64,000 nucleotides of DNA from Paenibacillus sp. FSL K6-1096 (GTDB taxonomy: Bacteria > Bacillota > Bacilli > Paenibacillales > Paenibacillaceae): positions 4,030,001 through 4,094,000 of the forward strand of contig NZ_CP150274.1 of NCBI RefSeq assembly GCF_037977055.1, given 5' to 3'. A program made the position numbers and the translations under genes. Position 1 is the stretch's first letter. Each line of letters opens with the position of its first letter. Under the pieces are notes generated by a model that was not told the origin of the DNA, did not search any database, and saw nothing but the letters and a program-made list of their open reading frames with translations. Of the stretch, positions 42,271 through 50,035 are shown piece by piece.

Positions 42271-43146
42271 ATGAGATTAGTAAAAGTAGCCGCCACCCAA
42301 ATGAGCTGTTCCGGCAACATAGATGAGAACATCCGCAAGGCGGAGACGCTGGTCAGAGAAGCAGCGGCCCAGGGCGCACAGATTATTCTGCTCCAGGAGC
42401 TGTTCGAGACGCCTTACTTCTGCCAAAAGGAGAAGTCGGATTATTATGCTTACGCCACGGAGCTTGAGCAGAACAAGGCGGTGAACCACTTCAAGGCGGT
42501 CGCCAAGGAGCTGGCGGTGGTGCTGCCGATCAGCTTTTATGAGAAGAAGAATTATGCGCGTTACAACTCGCTGGCTGTGATTGATGCTGACGGCACAGTA
42601 CTGGGCAAATACCGCAAGAGCCATATTCCTGACGGCCCCGGCTACGAAGAGAAGTTCTACTTCAACCCGGGTGATACCGGCTTCAAGGTATGGAATACCC
42701 GCTACGCCAAAATTGGTGTCGGCATCTGCTGGGACCAGTGGTATCCCGAAGCAGCGCGCGTAATGAGCCTGATGGGAGCGGAGATTCTGTTCTACCCGAC
42801 CGCGATCGGCTCCGAGCCGCAGGACGGGTCCATCGACTCCAAGGATCACTGGCAGACCTGCATGCTCGGCCATGCAGCCGCTAACCTGATTCCTGTCGTG
42901 GCCTCCAACCGGATCGGTGAAGAGGTCGACGAGGATTCCAGCATCAACTTCTACGGCTCATCGTTCATCGCCGGACCGCAGGGCAACAAGGTTGCTGAAG
43001 CCGGACGGGACGAGCAGGCCGTGCTGGTCAGCGAATTCGATCTGGATGCCCTTGAGGTGGGCCGGATTGAATGGGGTATCTTCCGCGACCGCCGTCCGGA
43101 GCTGTACCGGATGATCGCTTCTTATGACGGAGATCTGACCTTCTAA
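42271..43146 (+). CDS. aguB: N-carbamoylputrescine amidase
   Basis: This 291-residue nitrilase-superfamily enzyme has the Glu-Lys-Cys triad in context: E in IILLQELFETPYFC, K in YRKSHIPDGPGYEEKFYFNPG, and C in IGVGICWDQWYPEAARVMSLMGAEI. It hydrolyses N-carbamoylputrescine to putrescine, carbon dioxide and ammonia. AAGGAGGAAC precedes the ATG. It forms a two-gene operon with aguA, closed by a strong terminator at 43173-43227. No arginine decarboxylase is adjacent, so agmatine must come from elsewhere in the genome or from outside the cell. Confidence 0.95.
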   Translation: MRLVKVAATQMSCSGNIDENIRKAETLVREAAAQGAQIILLQELFETPYFCQKEKSDYYAYATELEQNKAVNHFKAVAKELAVVLPISFYEKKNYARYNSLAVIDADGTVLGKYRKSHIPDGPGYEEKFYFNPGDTGFKVWNTRYAKIGVGICWDQWYPEAARVMSLMGAEILFYPTAIGSEPQDGSIDSKDHWQTCMLGHAAANLIPVVASNRIGEEVDEDSSINFYGSSFIAGPQGNKVAEAGRDEQAVLVSEFDLDALEVGRIEWGIFRDRRPELYRMIASYDGDLTF

Positions 43147-43172
43147 CAGGGCACCTATAGCTTAACCATTAT

Positions 43173-43227
43173 GCAGCCCGAATGCTGCCGGGAGAACGTT
43201 TCCCGGGGCATTCGGGCTGCTTTTTTA
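43173..43227 (+). terminator. Terminator after aguAB
   Basis: A 13-bp stem, GCAGCCCGAATGC with GCATTCGGGCTGC, followed by six T. Confidence 0.92.
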
Positions 43228-43300
43228 TACCCTTCCGCCTCAAGATGTTACAATATATCGATATTCGTGTAATATTATATAACATTAGTAGGAATTTTAA

Positions 43301-43329
43301 TTGTCACCATTGCTTTAATCTGATAAAAT
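43301..43329 (+). promoter_or_regulatory. Sigma-A promoter for the amino-acid binding protein
   Basis: TTGTCA (43301-43306), exactly 17 bp, TAAAAT (43324-43329). The start at 43371 is about 40 bp beyond. Confidence 0.75.
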
Positions 43330-43370
43330 CTGCCTAAGTTGTTTAAACAAATCAGCGGGGGGATTGGAGT

Positions 43371-44183
43371 ATGGGCAGCAGTAAAAAATGGTTGATGTCA
43401 GGTATAGTGGCATTTCTGGTTCTGGCGCTTGCCGGATGCGGTGCGGATAAGAATGCCGGAGGCGGCGCTGCAGGAGAGAGCATCAAATTCGCCACGGATG
43501 CCAGTTATGCGCCGATGGAGTACATGGATACGGACACGATCAAGGGGTTCGACATTGACTTCCTTAAGGCGGTCATGGCGGAGGCCGGCATGGACTACAC
43601 CGTGACCAACACAGGCTGGGATACGATGCTGACCAGCGTGAAGCAAGGCACTGAATATCAGGCAGGTGTATCCTCGGTGTCAATTACAGATGAACGTAAG
43701 GAAACCTATGACTACTCCATCCCTTATTTTGAATCTACGAACATGATCATGGTCAAGGAAGGCAGCGACATCAAATCCGCTCTGGATCTGAAGGATAAGA
43801 AGGTTGCTGTTCAGGCAGCCACTACGGCGGATGATCTGATGAGCGGCATTATGGGGGTCGACAACGGCAATCTGAAGCGGTTCGACAGCAATGCGGTGGC
43901 GCTGATGGAGCTCAGCGGCGGCGGCGCGGATGCGGTGGTGGCGGACATTGCCATCGTGAACGAATACATCAAGAACAATCCGAAGGAGAAGCTGACCGGG
44001 ATCATCGATAAGGAGAACTTCGGCTCCGAGTATTACGGCATCCTGTATCCGAAGGGCAGCGAGCTGAAGGCCAAGCTGGACCCGGCCATCAAGAAGGTGA
44101 TTGATAGCGGCAAATATGCGGAGATCTACAAGGAATGGTTCGGGGAGGAGCCGGATACCTCAGCACTGTTGAACGCGCAGTAG
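43371..44183 (+). CDS. Polar amino-acid ABC transporter substrate-binding lipoprotein
   Basis: The signal peptide ends in a lipobox (LVLALAGC). The mature part follows the SBP_bac_3 pattern: SIKFATDASYAPMEYMDTDTIKGFDIDFLKAV, NTGWDTMLTSVKQGTEYQAGVSSVSITDERKETYDYSIPYF, LKDKKVAVQAATTADDLM and IIDKENFGSEYYGILYPKGSELKAKLDPAIKKV. It binds a polar amino acid or related compound outside the membrane. Ligand specificity is not readable. AGCGGGGGGAT precedes the ATG. A hairpin with a T run separates it from the permease, which would favour excess binding protein. Location after aguAB hints at an arginine- or agmatine-like ligand, as inference only. Confidence 0.92.
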   Translation: MGSSKKWLMSGIVAFLVLALAGCGADKNAGGGAAGESIKFATDASYAPMEYMDTDTIKGFDIDFLKAVMAEAGMDYTVTNTGWDTMLTSVKQGTEYQAGVSSVSITDERKETYDYSIPYFESTNMIMVKEGSDIKSALDLKDKKVAVQAATTADDLMSGIMGVDNGNLKRFDSNAVALMELSGGGADAVVADIAIVNEYIKNNPKEKLTGIIDKENFGSEYYGILYPKGSELKAKLDPAIKKVIDSGKYAEIYKEWFGEEPDTSALLNAQ

Positions 44184-44202
44184 GATTAGGGCAGCGATAA
44201 CC

Positions 44203-44241
44203 GGGTATGCGTAATGATTGCTATTGCGCGTGCCCCTTTTT
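44203..44241 (+). terminator. Intercistronic terminator-like hairpin
   Basis: GGGTATGCGTAAT pairs with ATTGCGCGTGCCC using G-U wobbles, followed by CTTTTTG. It lies between the binding-protein and permease genes. Partial termination here would lower permease expression relative to the binding protein. Confidence 0.75.
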
Positions 44242-44260
44242 GTGAGAAGGGGAGAGCTCT

Positions 44261-44908
44261 ATGGATTTCAGATTGGATATTATTGTTCATTATTTACCGG
44301 TCCTGCTCAAAGGCACGTTGTTCACCATAGGCGTGTCGCTGGTCTCTATCCTGTGCGGGTCTCTGCTCGGGCTGTTCATCGGCTTCGGCAAAATGGCGCC
44401 CAGATGGTATCTACGCTGGCCGTTTCACGCGTACATCAACATCTTTCGCGGCACTCCGCTCTATGTACAGATTCTGATCGTCCATTTCGGCCTGATTCCG
44501 CTGTTCTACGGCAAGACCTTTGCGCTGATGAGCGCCTTTGTGGCGCTGTCGCTTAACTCTGCTGCGTATTCCGCCGAAATCTTCCGCGCCGGCATCCAGT
44601 CGATCGACCCCGGGCAGCGGGAGGCGGCGCTGTCGCTCGGAATGAACCGGGGCCAGGCGATGCGCTTTGTCATTCTGCCGCAGGCGGTCAAGCGGATGGT
44701 TCCGGCCTTCGGGAATGAATTCATCGTCCTGGTGAAGGATTCCTCGCTGCTCGCGCTGATTGCCGCCCCTGATATTATGTACTGGAGCAACACAATGAAA
44801 GGCCAGTATCTGCGGATCTGGGAGCCGTATCTGAGCGCTGCGCTGATCTATTTCATTCTGACGTACACTCTGAGCAAGCTGCTGCTGTATGTCGAACAGA
44901 AGGTGTGA
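44261..44908 (+). CDS. Polar amino-acid ABC transporter permease
   Basis: This 215-residue protein has about five membrane helices (HYLPVLLKGTLFTIGVSLVSILCGSLLGLFIGF and following). The HisM/GlnP-type signature is AYINIFRGTPLYVQILIVHFGLIP, and the EAA coupling loop reads SIDPGQREAALSLGMNRGQAMRFVILPQAVKRMVPAFGNE. It forms the channel for the ligand captured by the upstream protein. AAGGGGAGAG precedes the ATG. The ATPase that usually follows (GlnQ/HisP type) is absent; the next gene is TerB. The transporter must borrow an ATPase encoded elsewhere. Confidence 0.92.
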   Translation: MDFRLDIIVHYLPVLLKGTLFTIGVSLVSILCGSLLGLFIGFGKMAPRWYLRWPFHAYINIFRGTPLYVQILIVHFGLIPLFYGKTFALMSAFVALSLNSAAYSAEIFRAGIQSIDPGQREAALSLGMNRGQAMRFVILPQAVKRMVPAFGNEFIVLVKDSSLLALIAAPDIMYWSNTMKGQYLRIWEPYLSAALIYFILTYTLSKLLLYVEQKV

Positions 44909-45183
44909 GCCTGCGGGATGCTGCGGAAGGCGGGGAAAGTAGAATAATGTCATTTTATCGGTTATATTATAGGAGTAAGAAATAGGCAATACGTCCAAGA
45001 ATGATTTGCTGCCAAGGGCGGCGGGGAGGAGGCTCTGGGATATCTTTTTGTAAAGTATAAGGATGATATTGGTTCTGCAGAATGATTTATCCTTATATTT
45101 CCGGCAGACAAGGATAGGGTGCTTAATAGGACTGCGTAAGATTACTGCTGGTTATCATTCCAAAATGACAGAAGGAGAATACG

Positions 45184-45630
45184 ATGAGCACATTCAAAAA
45201 TTGGCTGAATACCACCAAAAACGGACTGACGGATCAAGTGAAGAAATTCAAAAATAAAGACTTTATGAATGCGGTAGTCGCGGGCTGCGCCCTGGTGGCG
45301 GCGGCTGACGGCAAGATTGAGGATGCCGAGAAGAATAAGATGGCAGGGTATATGAACCTCAGCAACGAGCTGAAGGTCTTTGACATGAAAGATGTCATCG
45401 CCCAGTTCAATTACTATGTGAGCAACTTCGAGTTCTCGCCGGAGATCGGCAAGCAGGAAGCGCTTAAGGCCATCGGGAAGTTCAACGGCAAACCGGAGGT
45501 TGGACGCTTAATCGTGGGCGTGTGCTCGGCGATTGGTGCGGCTGACGGCGACTTCGATGAGCATGAGAAAGCGGTTGTACGGAATATCTGCAGTGTACTT
45601 GGACTCAGCCCAAGCGAATTCAGCCTGTAG
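45184..45630 (+). CDS. terB: TerB-family tellurite resistance protein
   Basis: A 148-residue helical protein starting at ATG 45184 behind AGAAGGAG. It has the two TerB repeats, AVVAGCALVAAADGKIEDAEKNKM and IVGVCSAIGAADGDFDEHEKAVVRNICSVLG, each with the acidic metal-binding AADGxxxxxE pattern. The N-terminal STFKNWLNTTKNGLTDQVKKFKNKDF is a common lead-in. TerB is cytoplasmic or membrane-associated and is thought to link TerC to the TerD-type proteins and enzyme modules of Ter stress systems. It opens the cluster. The 275 bp upstream contain an ATAAGGAT/ATCCTTAT hairpin but no clear promoter. Confidence 0.93.
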   Translation: MSTFKNWLNTTKNGLTDQVKKFKNKDFMNAVVAGCALVAAADGKIEDAEKNKMAGYMNLSNELKVFDMKDVIAQFNYYVSNFEFSPEIGKQEALKAIGKFNGKPEVGRLIVGVCSAIGAADGDFDEHEKAVVRNICSVLGLSPSEFSL

Positions 45631-45659
45631 GCTAAGCTGAAATACATGTGCCAAATGGA

Positions 45660-45685
45660 TGAAACTTAGGCCATTTTCCATCGTA
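45660..45685 (+). promoter_or_regulatory. ECF (sigma-W-type) promoter before the first TerD gene
   Basis: TGAAAC (45660-45665), exactly 16 bp, CGTA (45682-45685). This is the consensus for Bacillus sigma-W/X/M-class promoters. It would start transcription near 45692 and read the TerD genes. In B. subtilis the homologous yceCDEFGH operon is known to be under ECF sigma control, which supports the call. Confidence 0.78.
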
Positions 45686-45741
45686 TCAGTGATAGAACCA
45701 ACCGCAAGGCAAATTCTACTTGGAGACGGAGGTACAACAAG

Positions 45742-46338
45742 TTGGCTGGAATCAATCTGGTAAAAGGTCAGAAGATCGACTTGACCAAAGGCAATGCCGG
45801 TCTGTCTAACGTAATCGTAGGACTGGGCTGGGACCCCGCTGAGCCGTCAAGGGGCTTCTTCGGGATCAAGAAACAGGCGAATATCGACTGCGATGCTTCC
45901 GCGCTTCTGTTGAACGAGAACGGCAAGCTGACCAATAAGCTGAACCTCGTCTGCTTCCACAACAAACAGAATGCGAACAGCTCCGTCGTTCACTCGGGCG
46001 ATAACCTGACGGGTGAGGGAGACGGGGACGACGAGCAGATCAAGGTGAATCTGTCACAGATTCCCGCCGATGTCCACAAGGTGCTGGTAGTCGTCAACAT
46101 CTATGATGCCGTGAACCGTAAGCAGGATTTCGGGATGATCAAGTCGGCGTATATCCGGATCGTGAATGCGGCAGGCAATGCAGAATTGGTTAAGTTTAAT
46201 CTGACGGATAATTATACAGGCTACACGGCGCTGATCTGCGGTGAGCTGTACCGTCACGGCGCAGAGTGGAAGTTCGCAGCCATCGGGGAAGCGGCCCACG
46301 CAGCCCATATTAATCAACTGGCAGAACGCTATATCTAA
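45742..46338 (+). CDS. TerD-family calcium-binding stress protein (1)
   Basis: TTG 45742 is preceded by GGAGG and AACAAG. The 198-residue protein shows [26 protein letters not shown], a core with [65 protein letters not shown], and the C-terminal LICGELYRHGAEWKFAAIGE. The acidic [13 protein letters not shown] loop is the calcium-binding signature of TerD proteins. This copy departs from the family near the N-terminus (EPSRGFFGIKKQANIDCDAS replaces the usual DxDxDxS loop), so it has probably diverged in function. It is the first of four TerD-type genes and follows the sigma-W-type promoter. Confidence 0.94.
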   Translation: MAGINLVKGQKIDLTKGNAGLSNVIVGLGWDPAEPSRGFFGIKKQANIDCDASALLLNENGKLTNKLNLVCFHNKQNANSSVVHSGDNLTGEGDGDDEQIKVNLSQIPADVHKVLVVVNIYDAVNRKQDFGMIKSAYIRIVNAAGNAELVKFNLTDNYTGYTALICGELYRHGAEWKFAAIGEAAHAAHINQLAERYI

Positions 46339-46368
46339 ATTCTAATTTGAGAAAAGAGGGCTCTATTC

Positions 46369-46944
46369 ATGGCTATTAACTTATCCAAGGGACAAAAAAT
46401 TGATTTGACCAAAACAAATCCGGGCCTGTCCAAAATCACAGTGGGTCTCGGATGGGATACGAATAAGTATGACGGCGGCAAGGACTTCGACCTCGATGTG
46501 TCGGTATTCCTGACCAATGCCAGCGGCAAGGTGGATAAGGAATCCAACTTCATCTTCTTCAACAACAAGCAGAACGAAAACGGCTCTGTGGTTCATACCG
46601 GGGACAACCGTACCGGTGAAGGCGACGGAGATGATGAGCAGGTTCAGGTAGACCTGCAGAATATTCCGGCCGATGTGGATAAAATTGCGTTCACGATTAC
46701 AATCTATGAAGCGGAGTCCAGAAGCCAGAACTTCGGACAAGTCTCCCGTTCCTATGTGCGTATCGTTAACGATGCCAACAATGAGGAATTGATCCGCTTC
46801 GACCTGGGCGAAGATTTCTCTGTAGAGACCGGCGTTGTTGTCGGCGAGCTGTACCGCAATGGCGGCGAATGGAAATTCAATGCCATCGGCAGCGGCTACA
46901 AGGACGGCCTGGCCGGACTGACACGCGATTACGGCCTGCAATAA
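46369..46944 (+). CDS. terD: TerD-family calcium-binding stress protein (2)
   Basis: A 191-residue canonical TerD. It has [44 protein letters not shown] with a complete first acidic loop (DFDLDVS), and [33 protein letters not shown] as the second. [32 protein letters not shown] and [19 protein letters not shown] follow. These proteins bind calcium and are proposed to assemble beneath the membrane with TerC. GAAAAGAGGG precedes the ATG, 30 bp after the first TerD gene. It is the copy closest to the family consensus, together with the next gene. Confidence 0.95.
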   Translation: MAINLSKGQKIDLTKTNPGLSKITVGLGWDTNKYDGGKDFDLDVSVFLTNASGKVDKESNFIFFNNKQNENGSVVHTGDNRTGEGDGDDEQVQVDLQNIPADVDKIAFTITIYEAESRSQNFGQVSRSYVRIVNDANNEELIRFDLGEDFSVETGVVVGELYRNGGEWKFNAIGSGYKDGLAGLTRDYGLQ

Positions 46945-46996
46945 GCCTCTTTAGGCTTCCGGGAATTCAATCTTTGAGGAAAGAAGGTTTTAGACA

Positions 46997-47578
46997 GTGA
47001 CGATCAGTCTTTCCAAAGGACAGCGGATTGACCTGACCAAGACCAATCCGGGTCTGACGAAAGTAGTTGTAGGATTGGGCTGGGATACCAACAAATACAG
47101 CGGCGGCAGTGACTTCGACCTTGATGCATCGGCATTCCTGCTGCATGAAGACGGCAAGGCCAAGGGCGAAGACGACTTTGTCTTCTATAACAACCCCAGC
47201 GGCGGCAAAGGCTCTGTAACCCATACGGGGGATAACCGTACCGGGGAGGGCGATGGAGACGATGAGCAGATTATCGTAGACTTCAGCCTGGTGCCGGCGA
47301 ATATCCAGCGGATCGGGATTACGGTAACGATCTATGATTATGAAGCCCGTGCGCAGAACTTTGGACAAGTCTCCAATGCGTTTGTACGCGTGGTGGATGC
47401 GTCAAGTGACCGCGAGGTGCTCCGGTTCGATCTCGGCGAGGATTTCTCCACTGAGACGGCTGTAGTCTTCTGTGAATTCTACCGCCATGGGGCGGACTGG
47501 AAGTTCCAGGCGATCGGCAGCGGGTTTGCCGGCGGACTAAGCGCACTCTGCAAGAACTACGGATTGGATGCACAGTAA
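46997..47578 (+). CDS. terD: TerD-family calcium-binding stress protein (3)
   Basis: GTG 46997 follows GAGGAAAGAAGG. The 193-residue product is similar to copy 2: [45 protein letters not shown], the acidic loop [19 protein letters not shown], then [29 protein letters not shown] and [20 protein letters not shown]. Both calcium loops are intact. Tandem duplication with copy 2 is likely from their similarity. A terminator-like hairpin (47592-47624) follows, so the three upstream TerD genes may be made in larger amount than the rest. Confidence 0.95.
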   Translation: MTISLSKGQRIDLTKTNPGLTKVVVGLGWDTNKYSGGSDFDLDASAFLLHEDGKAKGEDDFVFYNNPSGGKGSVTHTGDNRTGEGDGDDEQIIVDFSLVPANIQRIGITVTIYDYEARAQNFGQVSNAFVRVVDASSDREVLRFDLGEDFSTETAVVFCEFYRHGADWKFQAIGSGFAGGLSALCKNYGLDAQ

Positions 47579-47591
47579 CAGCTTAGCTTGG

Positions 47592-47624
47592 AAGGCGGGA
47601 TCTTCGCGGGTCCTGCCCTTTTTA
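47592..47624 (+). terminator. Terminator-like hairpin between TerD genes 3 and 4
   Basis: AAGGCGGGATC pairs (with G-U wobbles) with GGTCCTGCCCTT, then TTTA. It lies 14 bp after the third TerD stop and 53 bp before the TerD-TerA fusion gene. It probably gives partial termination inside the Ter operon. Confidence 0.65.
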
Positions 47625-47676
47625 TACACAAAACCGGTGAATTAGCGCTCTATCTATCGGCAAAGGTGGCGTACGA

Positions 47677-49011
47677 ATGAATACAGAAGTAATCAAAGGA
47701 CAGAAAGCAGACCTGACCAAAGGGAACCCGGGGCTCCGCAATATTACGGTGGAGATCGGGTGGAAGGCTCCGTCTTCTATGGATATTGATGCTTCCGCAT
47801 TCCTGCTTGGGGCCGGGGGGAAGGTGAGCGGGGACGATGATCTGATCTTTTATAATAATCCGTCCACTGCTTTTATCAGCTATAAGGATGTACCGGGAAC
47901 GGCTGCGGGCGGCCGGAAGCAGTTTATCGTCGCGCTGGACCGGATTCCGGCTCATATCCAGAAGATCGCGTTCACCCTTACCCTGTATGACGGCGAGAAC
48001 CGCAGGCAGAGCTTCGGGCAGATGAGCGAGGCGGAATGCCGGATCATGGATCAGACGAACGGGGCGCCTCTTCTGCGGTGTAACCTTGGAAATCAGTTCT
48101 CTGTAGAGACAGCTGTTGTAGTTGGAGAATTATATAGATACGGCGAGGAATGGAAGTTCAATGCGATTGTGGCCGGCTTCTCGGGCGGGCTGAAGGCGCT
48201 CTGCGGCAATTATGGCATAGAGGTCGAGGATGAGCCGGCTCCTGCTCCTGCCCCGGTCCCGAAACCGCCGGAGCGTACCCCGCTTCAAGTGCCGCCGCGC
48301 ACGGAGCCGTCCTCCAGACCGAATATCGTCATTCCTCCCCCGCCCGGGTCTGCGCAGAGGCAGGAGTCGGCCCCGGCACCGGCACCCACACCGCCTCCGG
48401 CAGCGAATCTCAATCTGAAGAAGATTGAGCTGAAGAAGAAGGGCGATTCGATCAACCTGAAGAAGTCGGCTGGCGGTCTCGGGGAGCTGCTGATTAACCT
48501 CAACTGGAACCAGAAGCAGGGCGGCGGGCTGTTCAGCCGCGGCAGAGGCGGGGTCGATCTGGATCTTGCCTGCCTGTTTGAACTGAAGAACGGGTCCAAA
48601 GGGGTGGTGCAGGCGCTGGGCAACGCATTCGGCAGTCTGCAGCAGCCGCCCTATATTATGCTGGACGGTGATGACCGGACAGGTTCCGTAACATCCGGCG
48701 AGAATCTGCGTATAAACGGAAGTAAGGTTTCACAGATTGAGAGAATTCTGGTGTTTGCCTTCATTTACAAAGGCGTCACCAACTGGTCCGAGGCGGACGG
48801 GGTGGTTACCCTGAAGCAGGATGGCGGGCCGGATATCGTTGTTCATCTGGACGAGCATAACAACCGTAAGGGCATGTGCGCCATCGCAATGATCCGGAAT
48901 GTGAATAACGAGACCTTCAGCATTGAACGTCTCGTGCAATATTTCAGCGGTCACAGAGAGATGGATGAGGCTTATGGCTGGGGGCTCCGCTGGGTAGCAG
49001 GAAGCAAATAA
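47677..49011 (+). CDS. TerD-TerA two-domain fusion protein
   Basis: This 444-residue protein has an N-terminal TerD domain (about 1-180), reading VIKGQKADLTKGNPGLRNITVEIGWKAPSSMDIDASAFLL. Its second acidic loop is not conserved: the usual [13 protein letters not shown] is replaced by SYKDVPGTAAGGRKQF. A proline-rich linker (about 186-245) follows. The C-terminal TerA-like domain (about 246-440) has NLKKIELKKKGDSINLKKS, GVDLDLACLFELKNGSKGVVQALG, MLDGDDRTGSVTSGENLRING and RVLVFAFIYKG-like strands. It probably bridges calcium-binding TerD proteins and other Ter components. It starts at ATG 47677 with a weak ribosome site, AAAGGTGG. Confidence 0.92.
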   Translation: MNTEVIKGQKADLTKGNPGLRNITVEIGWKAPSSMDIDASAFLLGAGGKVSGDDDLIFYNNPSTAFISYKDVPGTAAGGRKQFIVALDRIPAHIQKIAFTLTLYDGENRRQSFGQMSEAECRIMDQTNGAPLLRCNLGNQFSVETAVVVGELYRYGEEWKFNAIVAGFSGGLKALCGNYGIEVEDEPAPAPAPVPKPPERTPLQVPPRTEPSSRPNIVIPPPPGSAQRQESAPAPAPTPPPAANLNLKKIELKKKGDSINLKKSAGGLGELLINLNWNQKQGGGLFSRGRGGVDLDLACLFELKNGSKGVVQALGNAFGSLQQPPYIMLDGDDRTGSVTSGENLRINGSKVSQIERILVFAFIYKGVTNWSEADGVVTLKQDGGPDIVVHLDEHNNRKGMCAIAMIRNVNNETFSIERLVQYFSGHREMDEAYGWGLRWVAGSK

Positions 49012-49045
49012 TTCATAATTTGATTGTACCGGAGGCGCAAGCGGA

Positions 49046-49792
49046 ATGGACTGGTTCAGTAATTTTTTTAGGAGTATCAGTGAGAATTATGGGCATTTCT
49101 TCTCCTGGAGTGATATTGTAGGAACACTCTCTGATCCTGTAAGCTGGGGGATTATCGGCAGCCTGGTGCTGCTGGAGGGCCTGCTCTCCGCAGATAATGC
49201 GCTCGTGCTGGCGGTTATGGTCAAGCACCTGCCGAAGGAACAGCAGCGCAAGGCGTTATTCTACGGGATTCTCGGCGCGTATCTGTTCCGGTTCCTGGCG
49301 ATCGGTCTCGGGACCTTCCTGATCAAGTTCACCCTGGTTAAGGTGCTGGGCGCGCTGTATCTCTTCTACATTGCCTACAAGGGGCTGTTCAAGAGAGGCG
49401 GCGAGGAAGAAGGCGAGGCAGAGAACAAGGGAACCTCTTTCTGGAAGACGGTGCTCCTGGTTGAATTGATGGATATTGCGTTCAGTATTGACAGTGTGGT
49501 GGCTGCATTCGGTCTGAGCAATGAGGTCTGGGTGCTGTTCCTGGGCGGTATTCTCGGCGTACTGATGATGCGCGGAGTGGCACAGGTCTTCCTCAAGCTG
49601 ATTGCCAGATATCCTGAACTGGAACAGACCGCATTCCTGCTGATTGCCCTGATTGCCGGTAAAATGCTTGCCGGTGCATTCGGCTACGAGATGCCGCATG
49701 TGTTGTTCTTCGGCATTCTGATTGTAGTGTTTGTAGGCACGATCGTATATAGCGCCAGCAAACGCAAAAAAGAGGAGGGCCATAAGGCCTGA
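49046..49792 (+). CDS. terC: TerC-family integral membrane protein
   Basis: A 248-residue protein with about seven membrane helices. SLVLLEGLLSADNALVLAVMVKHLP contains the TerC motif with acidic residues within the membrane. A second half holds LLVELMDIAFSIDSVVAAFGLSNEVWVLFLGGILGVLMMRGVAQVFLKL. TerC proteins (Alx/YceF/YkoY relatives) are linked to tellurite and metal resistance, manganese export in some cases, and loading of exported metalloproteins. It is the membrane anchor of this cluster. CCGGAGGCG precedes the ATG. After it there are 243 bp with a GCCGTCC/GGACGGC hairpin before the enzyme block. Confidence 0.94.
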   Translation: MDWFSNFFRSISENYGHFFSWSDIVGTLSDPVSWGIIGSLVLLEGLLSADNALVLAVMVKHLPKEQQRKALFYGILGAYLFRFLAIGLGTFLIKFTLVKVLGALYLFYIAYKGLFKRGGEEEGEAENKGTSFWKTVLLVELMDIAFSIDSVVAAFGLSNEVWVLFLGGILGVLMMRGVAQVFLKLIARYPELEQTAFLLIALIAGKMLAGAFGYEMPHVLFFGILIVVFVGTIVYSASKRKKEEGHKA

Positions 49793-49930
49793 TTCTCCGC
49801 ATGAACGGATGTACTGATGTACGAATTCATCTTCATCGCTGTACAGGAAGACGGGGGGTTCACGGGAAGGGTGGACTCCGGCGTGCTTCCGGGTAATCGT
49901 TATATGTTATAGCTTGCCTTTGTTGTTTGA

Positions 49931-49970
49931 GATAGCCGGATGCCGTCCCCGAGAGGACGGCGTATTCGGT
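49931..49970. other. Hairpin in the gap between terC and the enzyme block
   Basis: AGCCGGATGCCGTCC pairs with GGACGGCGTATTCGGTT around a six-base loop, in a 243-bp interval without a confident gene. It may be a terminator or processing site, and a separate promoter could lie after it for the enzyme genes. Confidence 0.45.
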
Positions 49971-50035
49971 TCTGCTGGTCTTTACAATCGGGGCTATTCG
50001 TTTTGTGCTGGGCACAACATTAAGGAGGAACGGCC

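Noticed and set aside
45010-45183. Sigma-A promoter upstream of terB
   Set aside because: TTGGTT and TTGTAA candidates lack a -10 at a usable distance. An ATAAGGAT hairpin is present, but its role is unclear.
49817-49912. 31-codon frame starting MYEFIFIAVQEDGGFTG after terC
   Set aside because: It resembles the start of a small protein but has no ribosome site and ends quickly. It could be a decayed gene, and I cannot support it as coding.
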